In this document: piece by piece, positions 1 through 7,795 of the stretch
How the letters are laid out: each line of letters begins with the position of its first letter
Position numbering within the stretch: position 1 is the first letter of the stretch
Assembly: GCA_024226515.1 (NCBI GenBank)
Contig: JAAELQ010000060.1
Coordinates: 1-32,360, forward strand
Direction of reading: 5' to 3'
Source: a bacterium
GTDB taxonomy: Bacteria; Acidobacteriota; Polarisedimenticolia; Polarisedimenticolales; Polarisedimenticolaceae
Length of the DNA: 32,360 nt
Notes under the pieces: model-generated
The model's input: only the letters and a program-made list of their open reading frames with translations
Databases searched by the model: none
What the model was told of the DNA's origin: nothing
Program-made: the position numbers and the translations under genes

Positions 1-43
1 ATCCCAAGCGGCATCCCAGGCAATTGCACAGCCCCATAACGAA

Positions 44-68
44 ACGGCCGCCCCTAAGGACGGCCCGT
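44..68 (-). terminator. Hairpin downstream of tRNA-Pro, probable terminator
   Basis: Read on the minus strand, an ACGG/CCGT outer stem, a one-base bulge and a CCGUCC/GGGCGG inner stem (one G-U pair) close a 4-nt loop. A weak U-run (TTTCGTT) follows. It lies about 30 nt past the tRNA 3' end, where a tRNA transcript would stop. The U-tract is poor, so this is a moderate call. Confidence 0.4.
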
Positions 69-96
69 AAACGACTGAACTGTTTGTGAGTTTACT

Positions 97-173
<77 letters not shown>

Positions 174-187
174 GACCGGTTTTTCCG

Positions 188-218
188 ACTTTAGCACGGC
201 CCCCGATTTCAGTCGCAA
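188..218 (-). promoter_or_regulatory. Possible promoter of tRNA-Pro
   Basis: Minus-strand TTGCGA (218-213) and TAAAGT (193-188) are separated by 19 bp, slightly long for a sigma70-type promoter. The predicted start falls about 8-10 nt before the mature tRNA 5' end. Tentative. Confidence 0.3.
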
Positions 219-319
219 TGAGGCCGTTTCCCACCGCCGCAACGGACAATCCCTCGCTCCGACGAGGTCTTCGTATATCATTGGCCAGCCATCCGTCGAA
301 ACCCTAGGGAGCCGCAACG

Positions 320-853
320 ATGAACATCTCGAAACGCACCGTGATCCTTCTCGCCTGCGCCGCGTGCCTCGCGTACGCCGCCTGCTCCAGTAGCGGCAGC
401 GGCGGCGGCGTCATCGATCCACCCGTGGGCGATTCGACGTTCGCCGCGACGGTGGGCGGCAGCGAGCTCGTCGCGAGTCAGCCGGGCGCGATCGACTTCC
501 AGCTCGAGGGTCCGAACGGCGAGCCGGCCCTGAGGCTCGTGCTGCCCGCCACGTCGGGCGAATCGCTGACGCTGACGCTGCCGGAGGAGATCGCGGGCCG
601 GCTGTACGAGCTGGGCTCGGGCGTATCCGCCACGCTCAACCTCTACAAGCCCGACGACGGCCGCCTGCACGAGTGGGTCGGCTGCGACGGCACGGGGTCC
701 ATCGAGGTGACCAGCGAGACGGCGACGCGCGTCGAGGGCACGTTCGAGTTCGAGGCCGCCGCGGTGGGCGGCCCGGACGCGTGCACCGGCGACAGGCTCG
801 ACGTCCGCGGGAGCTTCAGCCTGCGCATGTCGCGGAACGAGCCGCGCATCTGA
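320..853 (+). CDS. Small secreted lipoprotein of unknown function (177 aa)
   Basis: The N-terminus has two basic residues, a hydrophobic stretch and a lipobox-like YAAC, so Cys22 is the likely lipidated residue. A Ser/Gly linker follows. The rest is rich in alternating beta-type sequence, suggesting a single beta-sandwich or barrel, with two cysteines (in VGCDGTG and DACTGD) that could form a disulfide. The ATG is preceded by AGGGA at 306-310. The coding style resembles small outer-surface lipoproteins with calycin-like domains, but no family is recognised with confidence. It stands alone between the tRNA and the convergent VOC gene, 6 nt from that gene's stop. Confidence 0.8.
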   Translation: MNISKRTVILLACAACLAYAACSSSGSGGGVIDPPVGDSTFAATVGGSELVASQPGAIDFQLEGPNGEPALRLVLPATSGESLTLTLPEEIAGRLYELGSGVSATLNLYKPDDGRLHEWVGCDGTGSIEVTSETATRVEGTFEFEAAAVGGPDACTGDRLDVRGSFSLRMSRNEPRI

Positions 854-859
854 CCCGTC

Positions 860-1243
860 TCAGACCTGGTACATCTGGATCAGGTTGCCGCAGGTGTCTT
901 CGAACATGGCGACGGTGACGCCGCCGGCTTCTTTCGGCTCGCTGCGGAAGACGACGCCCTTCTCGACGAGGCGCGCGTGCTCGGCGCGGATGTCGTCGAC
1001 GACGAACGCGTTGGCCGGGATCCCCTGCTCGAACAACGCCGCCTGGAAGGTCTTCGCCGCGGCGTTGGCGTTGGGCTCCAGCGCCAGTTCGACCTCGTCC
1101 GGCAGCTCGGGTGAGACGACGGTCAGCCAGCGGAACTCGCCCATCGGGATATCGTTCTTCTTCACGAAGCCCAGCACCTCGGTGTAGAACCGCTCGGCCT
1201 TGCTCTGATCGTCCACCATCACGCTGCACAGCTTGATCTTCAT
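860..1243 (-). CDS. VOC (glyoxalase/bleomycin-resistance) superfamily protein
   Basis: This 127-aa protein has the paired beta-alpha-beta-beta-beta modules of the vicinal oxygen chelate fold. It opens with a strand followed by SKAERFYTEVLGF, a second module starts near VDDIRAEHARLVEKGV, and it ends with FEDTCGNLIQMYQV, the hallmark DxxGNxxxxxQ close of the family. The usual His/Glu metal ligands are not obvious, so it may bind a ligand without being a classical glyoxalase; PhnB-like and uncharacterised members look similar. GGAGG sits 6 nt before the ATG. It is divergent from the YchF gene with back-to-back promoters. Substrate unknown. Confidence 0.9.
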   Translation of the reverse strand: MKIKLCSVMVDDQSKAERFYTEVLGFVKKNDIPMGEFRWLTVVSPELPDEVELALEPNANAAAKTFQAALFEQGIPANAFVVDDIRAEHARLVEKGVVFRSEPKEAGGVTVAMFEDTCGNLIQMYQV

Positions 1244-1262
1244 CGGCGCCTCCAGGCCGCGG

Positions 1263-1291
1263 ATTCTACCCTAGTGCGCCCCGCTCGCGAA
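1263..1291 (-). promoter_or_regulatory. Promoter of the VOC gene
   Basis: Minus-strand TTCGCG (1291-1286), 17-bp spacer and TAGAAT (1268-1263). The -10 matches consensus at 5 of 6 positions; the -35 is weak. The expected start near 1256 leaves a leader of only about 13 nt carrying the GGAGG. Confidence 0.45.
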
Positions 1292-1292
1292 G

Positions 1293-1321
1293 TTGCCGCT
1301 GCCGACACGGGCCGCTATTCT
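1293..1321 (+). promoter_or_regulatory. Possible promoter of the YchF-type GTPase gene
   Basis: TTGCCG (1293-1298), 17-bp spacer, TATTCT (1316-1321). The predicted start near 1328 precedes GGAG at 1335-1338 and the ATG at 1345. Its -35 lies 2 bp from the -35 of the divergent VOC promoter, so the two polymerase sites would compete. Confidence 0.4.
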
Positions 1322-1344
1322 GCCGCGATCCACTGGAGCGCATC

Positions 1345-2418
1345 ATGAAGATCGGTCTGTTCGGCTTTCCGCTCACGGGCAAGTCCACCATGTTTCAGCT
1401 GCTGACCGGCATCGAGCCGGCGCCGCCCGGCGGCCGCAACGAGAGCCACGTCGGCATCACGAAGGTGCCGGACCTGCGGCTGGACAAGCTGTCGGCGATG
1501 TACTCGCCGAAGAAGACGACGCCGGCGACGGTGGAGTATCTCGACCTGGCGGGCATGGAGAAGGGCGAGGCGTCGAAGGTGCTGCCGCTCGACCAGCTAC
1601 GCACGGCCGACGCACTGGCCCACGTGGTGCGCCAGTTCGGCGGCGACATCCCGCACAGCGAGGGCGCGGTCGACCCGGCGCGCGACGTGGCCGCGATGGA
1701 GACCGAGTTCATCCTGGCCGACCAGATCGTCGCCGAGAAGCGCGTCGAGAAGCTGGCGTTGCAGGTGCGCAAGACGAACACGGCCGAGGACAAGAAAGAG
1801 CTGGAGCTGTTCCAGAAGGTGCTGCAGCAGCTCGAGCAGGAGACGCCGCTGCGCAACGTGGAGTTCGAAGAGCACGAGCGGCGCATGCTGCGCGGCTACA
1901 CGTTCCTCTCGCTCAAGCCCCTGCTGGTCGTCGTCAACGCGGACGAGGCGGATGCGTCGAAGTGCAAGGAGGGCGCCGCGGCGTTCGGCCTGGAGGAGAT
2001 CGCCGCCCATCCGTCGACCGAGGTCGTCGCGCTGTCGGCCAAGATCGAGGCCGAGATTTCGCAGCTCGACGCGGACGACGCGGCGGTGTTCATGGAAGAG
2101 CTGGGGCTCGAGCGCCCGGCGCTCGAGCGGATGATCCAGGCCAGCTACAGCCTGCTCGGCAGCATCTCGTTCTTCACGGTCGGAGAGGACGAGTGCCGCG
2201 CGTGGACGATCCGCCGCGGCACGGTCGCGCAGAAGGCCGCGGGCTCGATCCACAGCGACATCGAGCGCGGCTTCATCCGCGCCGAGCTGGTGGCCTACGA
2301 CGACCTGATGCAGGCCGGCACCTGGGCCGCCTCGCGCGACAAGGGCACGCTGCGGCTCGAGGGCAAGGAATACGTCATGGCCGACGGCGACGTGGTGAAC
2401 TTCCGCTTCAACGTTTAG
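1345..2418 (+). CDS. ychF: YchF/OLA1-type nucleotide-binding protein with TGS domain
   Basis: 357 aa, close to the usual 363 of YchF. The P-loop GFPLTGKS is at residues 7-14, DLAG (G3) at 67-70, and the NxxE variant of G4 typical of YchF (NADE) at 198-201. The segment HSEGAVDPARD...EFILADQIVAEKRVEKL is diagnostic of the family. The TGS (DUF933) domain fills about 275-356. YchF proteins hydrolyse ATP rather than GTP and associate with ribosomes; that is family knowledge. The P-loop lacks the common NVGKS form, so this is a divergent branch. The stop codon overlaps the convergent selA stop in TTAG. Confidence 0.9.
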   Translation: MKIGLFGFPLTGKSTMFQLLTGIEPAPPGGRNESHVGITKVPDLRLDKLSAMYSPKKTTPATVEYLDLAGMEKGEASKVLPLDQLRTADALAHVVRQFGGDIPHSEGAVDPARDVAAMETEFILADQIVAEKRVEKLALQVRKTNTAEDKKELELFQKVLQQLEQETPLRNVEFEEHERRMLRGYTFLSLKPLLVVVNADEADASKCKEGAAAFGLEEIAAHPSTEVVALSAKIEAEISQLDADDAAVFMEELGLERPALERMIQASYSLLGSISFFTVGEDECRAWTIRRGTVAQKAAGSIHSDIERGFIRAELVAYDDLMQAGTWAASRDKGTLRLEGKEYVMADGDVVNFRFNV

Positions 2419-3854
2419 TCGCGTTTAGTCACGGCCTCGATCGCCTCAATCAGCCGCTCGGCCAGAGTTTCCTCGTCGTCGGCGTTCACGGTCCGCAGAT
2501 CCAGCAGCAACGCGCCGTCGTGCAGCCGCCCCACGACCGGCGGATCGGCCTCGCGCAGCTTGCGCTCGAGGCGCCCCGCGTCGCCCGACGGCAGCTCGAT
2601 CGACAGCAGCCGCGTCGGGCGCTCGCCGGTCGGCGACGACCCGCCGCCGGTGCGCGACACGCCGTCGATCAGGCTCAGCCGCACGCGCTTGCCGACCGAC
2701 GACGACAGCGCACGCTTCAGCTTCGACGCGCGCTTGCCGATCGACTCGGGCGACAGGCCCAGCATGCGCAGCACGGGCAGCTCGTCCTCGGCGCGCCCGG
2801 CGACGTAGGCCGCCAGCGTGCGCTGCAGCACGCCGGTCAACAACCGATCGAGGCGACAGACGCGCGCCAGCGGGTGCCGCTTCAGCTTCGCGATCAGCTC
2901 CGGCCGGCCGACGACGAAGCCGGCCTGCGGCCCGCCCAGCAGCTTGTCGCCGCTGAAGGTGACGAGGTCGGCGCCCGCCTCGAGAATCTTCTGCACCGGC
3001 GTCTCGTCGTGGATCCCCAGCGGCGCGAGGTCGACCAGGTCGCCGCTGCCCCAGTCGACGACCAGCGGCCGCTCGGCCTTGCGCGCCACCGCGGCCAGCT
3101 CGGCGACGGCCGTCTCCTCGGTGAAGCCGACGATCTTGAAGTTGCTCGTGTGCACCTTGAGGATCAGCCCCGTCTTCGGCCCCACCGCCTTCGCGTAGTC
3201 CGACTTGCGCGTGCGGTTCGTCGTGCCCACCTCGCGCAGCTTCGCGCCGGACGCGGCCAGGATGTCCGGCACGCGGAACGAGCCGCCGATCTCGACCAGC
3301 TCGCCGCGCGAGATCAGCACCTCCTTGCCCTTGGCCAGGGCCTGCAGGCAGATCAGGATCGCCGCGGCGTTGTTGTTCAGGACGACGAAGTCGTGGCCCG
3401 GAAACAGGCGCCCCATCAGCGGGGCGACGTGCGACGAGCGGCGGCCGCGGGTCCCGGCCTCGACGTCGTACTCCAGGTCTACGTAGCCCGAGGCGGTCCG
3501 AGCCAGGTGCTCGGCCGCCTCCCGGGAGAGCGGTGCACGTCCCAGGTTGGTGTGGACGACGATGCCGGTGGCGTTGATCACGGCCCTGGGGCGGGGGGCC
3601 AGCAGGGCCGTGGCCCGGGCTCCGACCCGCCGGGCCAGGGCGGCGGGGGTCACCGCCCGCCTCAGGCCGGTGGCGTCCAGCTCGCCGCCCCGGACGGCCT
3701 CCCGGACCCGGTCCAGCTCCTCGCGCAGCAGGTCGGTCGCCAGGCGGGCCCCGAAACCCCGCCGAACGCTGCGGAAAGCCGTGGAGGACAGCACCCGGTC
3801 CACCGCCGGAATGCTCTTGAACAGGGCCTTTTTTGCGGGAGGTCTTTGCGTCAC
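2415..3854 (-). CDS. selA: L-seryl-tRNA(Sec) selenium transferase
   Basis: SelA is a PLP enzyme that converts Ser-tRNA(Sec) to Sec-tRNA(Sec) using selenophosphate. The 479-aa length fits bacterial SelA. The N-terminal helical domain covers about 10-90, followed by the PLP fold with INATGIVVHTNLGRAPL near 94-110. The signature SGDKLLGGPQAG places the PLP lysine at K304. The start is GTG with AGGA just upstream. selB and selC do not adjoin it, unlike in many genomes. No in-frame UGA selenoprotein gene was recognised nearby. It is divergent from the coiled-coil gene at 3920. Confidence 0.93.
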   Translation of the reverse strand: MTQRPPAKKALFKSIPAVDRVLSSTAFRSVRRGFGARLATDLLREELDRVREAVRGGELDATGLRRAVTPAALARRVGARATALLAPRPRAVINATGIVVHTNLGRAPLSREAAEHLARTASGYVDLEYDVEAGTRGRRSSHVAPLMGRLFPGHDFVVLNNNAAAILICLQALAKGKEVLISRGELVEIGGSFRVPDILAASGAKLREVGTTNRTRKSDYAKAVGPKTGLILKVHTSNFKIVGFTEETAVAELAAVARKAERPLVVDWGSGDLVDLAPLGIHDETPVQKILEAGADLVTFSGDKLLGGPQAGFVVGRPELIAKLKRHPLARVCRLDRLLTGVLQRTLAAYVAGRAEDELPVLRMLGLSPESIGKRASKLKRALSSSVGKRVRLSLIDGVSRTGGGSSPTGERPTRLLSIELPSGDAGRLERKLREADPPVVGRLHDGALLLDLRTVNADDEETLAERLIEAIEAVTKRD

Positions 3855-3919
3855 GGGATCCTGGTCTCTAGATTTGACCCGAGGTCGGCTCGGCCCGAAC
3901 TACCCCGAGGACAATACGT

Positions 3920-4501
3920 ATGGACCCCAACACTAGACAGACGGAAGCCGCCGCCCGTATCGAAGAAGACATTGCCACTCTTGAAATTGGAATCCGGCAA
4001 TTGAAGGTCCAGTACGACATGTTCTTCAACGGTGCTTTGCCCAGAGAGCCTCACGAGATGCGGCATCAGATCGATCGCCTGATCCGGCGCTATCGCGAGG
4101 CTCGCATCCAGAAGTACCAGCACCGGTTCCAGCTCACCACGCTGATCAGCCGGTACGCCATTCTATCCGAACTCTGGGGCCGCTCCCGCCGCTCGATGGA
4201 GGAGGGCGACCGGCGCACCCAGGCCACGACCCCGACGCAGGGCTCGAACGACAAGCTGCTCGGACGCTGCCGCCTCAGCGAGGCGAAGCAAGAGGACGAG
4301 AACCTGCGCAAGCTGTACACGCGCTTCGTCGAGGCGCGCGAGCGCAACGGCATCGCGGCGCAGGTGCCCTACGCCAAGTTCGTCAAGGGCATCGCCGCGC
4401 AGACCAATCAGTTGCGGAAAAAGTCCGGATGCGCTGAAATTGAGCTCCGGCTCGTCGTCCGCAACGACAAGATCCAACTCAAGGCACGTCCCGGGAAGTG
4501 A
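3920..4501 (+). CDS. Conserved coiled-coil protein, MXAN_5187-C-like (193 aa)
   Basis: No signal peptide or membrane segment. Residues about 10-95 are strongly helical and charged (EEDIATLEIGIRQLKVQYDMFF, then an Arg-rich helix), predicting a coiled coil. A C-terminal part, roughly 120-190, has the pattern Y.RFVEAR...G....PYAKFVKGIAAQTNQLRKKSGCAEIELRLVVRNDKIQLKA. That layout resembles the C-terminal domain named after Myxococcus MXAN_5187; I recall this rather than having tested it. GAGGA at 3906-3910 precedes the ATG. The TPR gene follows after 23 nt, so the two are probably co-transcribed. Function unknown; likely cytoplasmic. Confidence 0.8.
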   Translation: MDPNTRQTEAAARIEEDIATLEIGIRQLKVQYDMFFNGALPREPHEMRHQIDRLIRRYREARIQKYQHRFQLTTLISRYAILSELWGRSRRSMEEGDRRTQATTPTQGSNDKLLGRCRLSEAKQEDENLRKLYTRFVEARERNGIAAQVPYAKFVKGIAAQTNQLRKKSGCAEIELRLVVRNDKIQLKARPGK

Positions 4502-4524
4502 CCCGGGCGCCTCGGAGACAGTCC

Positions 4525-5436
4525 ATGAAACGCATCCTCAGCCCGTCCACGATCGCTCTCCTCGTTGCGCTCGCGTTCCTCGCCACGGCGTCGTTCGCCG
4601 TCGCCCAGGAAGAGCCCGCGAACGAGCCGGAGCCCGCCCCGACGGAATCCGCCAAGGATGCCAAGCAACGCGAGAAGGAAGAACGGGTCCAGGAGTACCT
4701 GCGCAAGAAGGAAGAGCGCCGCGCGCGCAAGGAACACTCGCGCAGCGAGTACCAAGAGAAGGAGGCGGCCTCCAACATGGACGCGCAGACCGAGCGTCTG
4801 GCGTCCGGGCCCGTCACCACCCCCAAGAAAAAGAAGAAGACCACCCGGGTCGCGGCTCCCCCGCCCGCGAAACTGCCGCGCAACATCGCTCGCCTGCAGG
4901 CCATGCTGCGCGAGAGCCCGCTGTCGTCGGACCCGACCGTCGGCGCCTACCTCGACCTGATCGACAGCCAGGACGCGTCGCCGCAGCAGCTCGCCGCTTT
5001 CGCCAACTTCCTCGGCCAGGCCGGGATGCAGCAGGCCGCGATCGAGTACTACGGCATCGCGCTACGCATCGAGCCCGAGAACTCGCTGCTGTGGATCAAC
5101 GTCGGCACGCTGCACCGGCAGCTCGGAGAGCTGAACATCGCCGCCTCGGCCTACGGCCGCGCGCTCAACATCGAGCCGTCCAACGCCCTGGGCCACTACA
5201 ACCTGGGCGCCGTGCTGGACCAGATGGAAAAGTACGAGGACGCGATCCAGGAGTACACGCTGGCGCTCAAGCTCGATCCGACCCTCGGCGACCCGGCCTA
5301 CAACCCGCAGGCGGCCAACAACGAGCGGCTGCTGGCGGTCAAGCTGATGCTGTACCAGGAGCAGTCGGGCAGCCTGGGCCTGCCGCTGATGGACGTGCCC
5401 GGCGGCAGCGCCACGGGCTCCGACAGCCGTCGCTAG
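4525..5436 (+). CDS. Exported TPR protein with charged coil linker (303 aa)
   Basis: The ATG at 4525 is chosen because it gives a clean signal peptide (KR, hydrophobic core, AVAQ cleavage near residue 28) and has GGAG 7 nt upstream. An in-frame GTG at 4498 would add eight residues before it. The mature protein starts with a Glu/Lys-rich helix (about 40-90) and a KKKKK basic linker. Tetratricopeptide repeats run from about 150 to 270 (WINVGTLHRQLGELNIAASAYGRALNIEPSN, then HYNLGAVLDQMEKYEDAIQEYTLALKLDP). It probably scaffolds protein contacts in the periplasm. It follows the 3920 gene and ends before a hairpin. Confidence 0.85.
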   Translation: MKRILSPSTIALLVALAFLATASFAVAQEEPANEPEPAPTESAKDAKQREKEERVQEYLRKKEERRARKEHSRSEYQEKEAASNMDAQTERLASGPVTTPKKKKKTTRVAAPPPAKLPRNIARLQAMLRESPLSSDPTVGAYLDLIDSQDASPQQLAAFANFLGQAGMQQAAIEYYGIALRIEPENSLLWINVGTLHRQLGELNIAASAYGRALNIEPSNALGHYNLGAVLDQMEKYEDAIQEYTLALKLDPTLGDPAYNPQAANNERLLAVKLMLYQEQSGSLGLPLMDVPGGSATGSDSRR

Positions 5437-5455
5437 CCGCCTTCCTTGAAGGCGG
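5437..5455 (+). terminator. Perfect 8-bp hairpin directly after the TPR gene stop
   Basis: CCGCCTTC, loop CTT, GAAGGCGG, starting the base after the TAG stop at 5434-5436. A G-rich stretch follows with no U-tract, so it is a Rho-assisted or stem-only terminator at best. Its 3' arm overlaps the -35 element of the next gene's promoter. Confidence 0.4.
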
Positions 5456-5474
5456 TCGGGGGCTTGTCTAGAAT
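5446..5474 (+). promoter_or_regulatory. Promoter of the phospholipase-like gene, near-leaderless
   Basis: TTGAAG (5446-5451), exactly 17 bp, TAGAAT (5469-5474). A start 6-8 nt past the -10 would fall at about 5481, only about 3 nt before the ATG at 5484. There is no room for a Shine-Dalgarno, and none is seen. Confidence 0.6.
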
Positions 5475-5483
5475 TCGCCCTCT

Positions 5484-6215
5484 ATGCCCCGCGCTCCCCA
5501 TCTCGGACTCATATTCGTCGCGCTCCTGCTCGCCGCGAACCCGGCGCTCGCCTGGAAGCCGGAGACGCGCGTCCGCATGGCGGACGAGGCGATCCGGCTG
5601 CTGCCGATCTCGCTGAGGACCGCGCTCGAGCACCACCGAGAGCCGCTCCGCCGCGGCCTGCTGACCCCGCTGACGCGGGAGGACGACTCGACGCACCGGG
5701 CACCGTGGGACTCGGGCACGCTGCAGCGGCGCGTCGACGGTTCGGCCGAGAAGCTGGCCGAGCTGCTCGCCTCGGCGAAGGACTTCGACGAGATCGCCCG
5801 CGGCTTCGGCACGCTGGCGCACTACGTCCAGGACTCGGGCTTCCCCCCGGGCGTCGGCGTGGCCGACGAGGACGACCGCTACGGTCACTTCGCGTCCTTC
5901 TGCGAGTCGCGTCGCGAGCGCTTCCCCCTCGTGTTCTACGGTCACGACGACGAGCACCTCGCCGAGGGCGACTTCGAGGGTTACGCCGTGTCGGTGATGG
6001 AGCGCGCTCGAGATCAGGACCGGGACCTGGCCCGCGCCTACGCCCAGGCCGGAGATCCTCCACACCCGTCGGCGTTCGACGACCGCTCGGTTCCGTTCGC
6101 CGTCGGTTCGCTCGCCTACTCCCAGAGCGTCACCGACCTGGTCCGCGTCTGGCTCACCGCCTGGCGCGAGGCGGGCGGAGACACGAAACGCACCCCGTAT
6201 CTCAGGAGGCCTTGA
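5484..6215 (+). CDS. Exported zinc-dependent phospholipase C-like protein (243 aa)
   Basis: A signal peptide ends ANPALA, and the mature chain begins with Trp (W24). In zinc-dependent phospholipase C the N-terminal Trp of the mature enzyme ligates zinc. The next stretch, WKPETRVRMADEAIRLLP, matches the family opening. Further candidate ligands are H71, H113 and D117 in AHYVQDSG, and H135. These fit the all-helical PLC/P1-nuclease fold, so a role in cleaving a phosphoester in the envelope is inferred, not shown. The gene is predicted to be leaderless. Its TGA overlaps the purH ATG (TGATG), making an unexpected pair with a purine gene. Confidence 0.8.
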   Translation: MPRAPHLGLIFVALLLAANPALAWKPETRVRMADEAIRLLPISLRTALEHHREPLRRGLLTPLTREDDSTHRAPWDSGTLQRRVDGSAEKLAELLASAKDFDEIARGFGTLAHYVQDSGFPPGVGVADEDDRYGHFASFCESRRERFPLVFYGHDDEHLAEGDFEGYAVSVMERARDQDRDLARAYAQAGDPPHPSAFDDRSVPFAVGSLAYSQSVTDLVRVWLTAWREAGGDTKRTPYLRRP

Positions 6216-7783
6216 TGGACAAGCCGATTCGACGAGCCCTGGTCAGCGTCTTCGACAAGGAAGGCGTGGTCGACTTCTGCCGGCGACTGACCGAAGCCCG
6301 GGTCTCGATCCTCTCCAGCGGCGGCACCGCGCGCCTGCTGCAGGAGAGCGGCATCGAGGTCACGCCGGTCTCCGAGTACACCGGGTTCCCCGAGATGCTC
6401 GACGGGCGCGTGAAGACGCTGCACCCGAAGATCCACGCCGGCCTCCTCGCCGTGCGCGCCAACGAGAAGCACATGGCGGACCTCGACGAGGCCGGCATCG
6501 ACCCGATCGACCTCGTCGTCGTCAACCTGTACCCGTTCGAGAAGACCGCCGCCACCGACGGTATCGGCCTGGCGGACGTGATCGAGATGATCGACATCGG
6601 CGGACCGACGATGGTGCGCGCCGCGGCGAAGAACCACGCCAGCGTCGGAGTCGTCGTCGACCCCTCCGACTACGCGCGGGTCGCCGACGAGATCCGCGAC
6701 CACGGGACGCTCTCCGGCGAGACGCGCCTGGGACTGGCCGTCTCGGCGTTCCGCCACACCGCGAGCTACGACACCGCGGTGCACGGCTACCTGTCGCGCG
6801 TCGATTCCGACGGCACGCTGCGCGAGAGCGACGGCATGCCCGCCAAGCTGCAGGTGGAGTACGGCAAGGCGCAGGACCTGCGCTACGGCGAGAACCCGCA
6901 TCAGAAGGCCGCGTTCTACCGCGACCCGCTGTGCACCACGCCGTCGGTCTGCAGCGCGCAGCAGCTACAGGGCAAGGAGCTGTCGTTCAACAACATCCTC
7001 GACTTCGACGCCGCGCTGGGGCTGGCCGCCGAGCTGGACGCGCCGTCGTGCGTCATCATCAAGCACGGCAACCCGTGCGGCGCCGCACGGGCCCAGGACA
7101 TCCTCTCCGCCTTCCAGCGCGCGCTCGAGTGCGATCCGCTCAGCGCATTCGGCGGGGTCGTCGCCTTCAACCGCGCCGTCGACCGGCCCACCGCCGAGGC
7201 GATGGCCGGACACTTCTTCGAGGGCATCATCGCCCCGGAGTTCGACGCCGGCGCGCGCGAGCGGCTGGCCAAGAAAAAGAAATGGCGCCTGCTCGAGACG
7301 GGCGATCTCGAGCGCTTCGCGCGGACCGGCTGGGACCTACGCCGCGTGTGCGGCGGGATGCTGGCCCAGGACTGGGACGCGATCGACGAAAACGTGCGCG
7401 AGTCGAAGGTCGTGTCGAAGCGGCAGCCCAGCGCGGAAGAGTGGTCCTCGCTCGAGTTCGCCTGGACGGTGTGCAAGAACGTAAAGTCGAACGCGATCGT
7501 CTACGTCAAGGACGACCGTACGCTGGGCGTCGGGGCGGGCCAGATGAGCCGCGTCGACTCGGCGCGCATCGCCGTGCAGAAGGCGCAGAGCCCGCTGGAG
7601 GGCTCGGTCATGGCCTCGGACGCGTTCTTCCCCTTCCGCGACGGGATCGACGCGGCCGCCGAGGCGGGGATCAAGGCGGTCGTTCAGCCGGGCGGGTCGA
7701 TCCGCGACGAAGAGGTGATCGCCGCCGCGGACGAGCACGACATCGCGATGGTGTTCACCGGCAGGCGGCACTTCCGCCACTAG
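6215..7783 (+). CDS. purH: Bifunctional AICAR transformylase / IMP cyclohydrolase
   Basis: 522 aa, full length. The N-terminal MGS-like IMP cyclohydrolase domain (about 1-200) has [22 protein letters not shown] and NLYPF. The AICARFT domain has YGENPHQ at 224-230 and KHGNPCG at 283-289, the latter holding the catalytic Lys-His pair, and ends in the classic RHFRH. It catalyses the last two steps of IMP synthesis, formylating AICAR with 10-formyl-THF and closing the ring. A perfect AGGAGG at 6204-6209 lies 5 nt before the ATG. The start overlaps the stop of the phospholipase-like gene. The frame continues open upstream in another reading, so the SD and homology fix this start. Confidence 0.97.
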   Translation: MDKPIRRALVSVFDKEGVVDFCRRLTEARVSILSSGGTARLLQESGIEVTPVSEYTGFPEMLDGRVKTLHPKIHAGLLAVRANEKHMADLDEAGIDPIDLVVVNLYPFEKTAATDGIGLADVIEMIDIGGPTMVRAAAKNHASVGVVVDPSDYARVADEIRDHGTLSGETRLGLAVSAFRHTASYDTAVHGYLSRVDSDGTLRESDGMPAKLQVEYGKAQDLRYGENPHQKAAFYRDPLCTTPSVCSAQQLQGKELSFNNILDFDAALGLAAELDAPSCVIIKHGNPCGAARAQDILSAFQRALECDPLSAFGGVVAFNRAVDRPTAEAMAGHFFEGIIAPEFDAGARERLAKKKKWRLLETGDLERFARTGWDLRRVCGGMLAQDWDAIDENVRESKVVSKRQPSAEEWSSLEFAWTVCKNVKSNAIVYVKDDRTLGVGAGQMSRVDSARIAVQKAQSPLEGSVMASDAFFPFRDGIDAAAEAGIKAVVQPGGSIRDEEVIAAADEHDIAMVFTGRRHFRH

Positions 7784-7795
7784 CGGACGGCTAGT
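7779..7795. terminator. Symmetric hairpin spanning both stop codons of a convergent pair
   Basis: ACTAGC, loop GGACG, GCTAGT. The purH TAG lies in the left arm and the opposing gene's TAG in the right arm. It is a perfect 6-bp stem without a U-tract on either strand, so terminator function is doubtful. Confidence 0.2.

Noticed and set aside
860..1243. Calling the VOC protein a glyoxalase I or antibiotic-resistance protein
   Set aside because: The His/Glu metal ligands of glyoxalase I and residues specific to bleomycin or fosfomycin resistance proteins are not evident.
3874..3879. TTGACC upstream of the 3920 gene as a -35 element
   Set aside because: No acceptable -10 lies 16-19 bp downstream (GAACTA or neighbours).
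1293..4004. A 903-codon open frame running through the YchF and selA genes
   Set aside because: It is an Arg/Pro/Gly-rich shadow frame typical of high-GC DNA; both true genes have clear families, starts and motifs.
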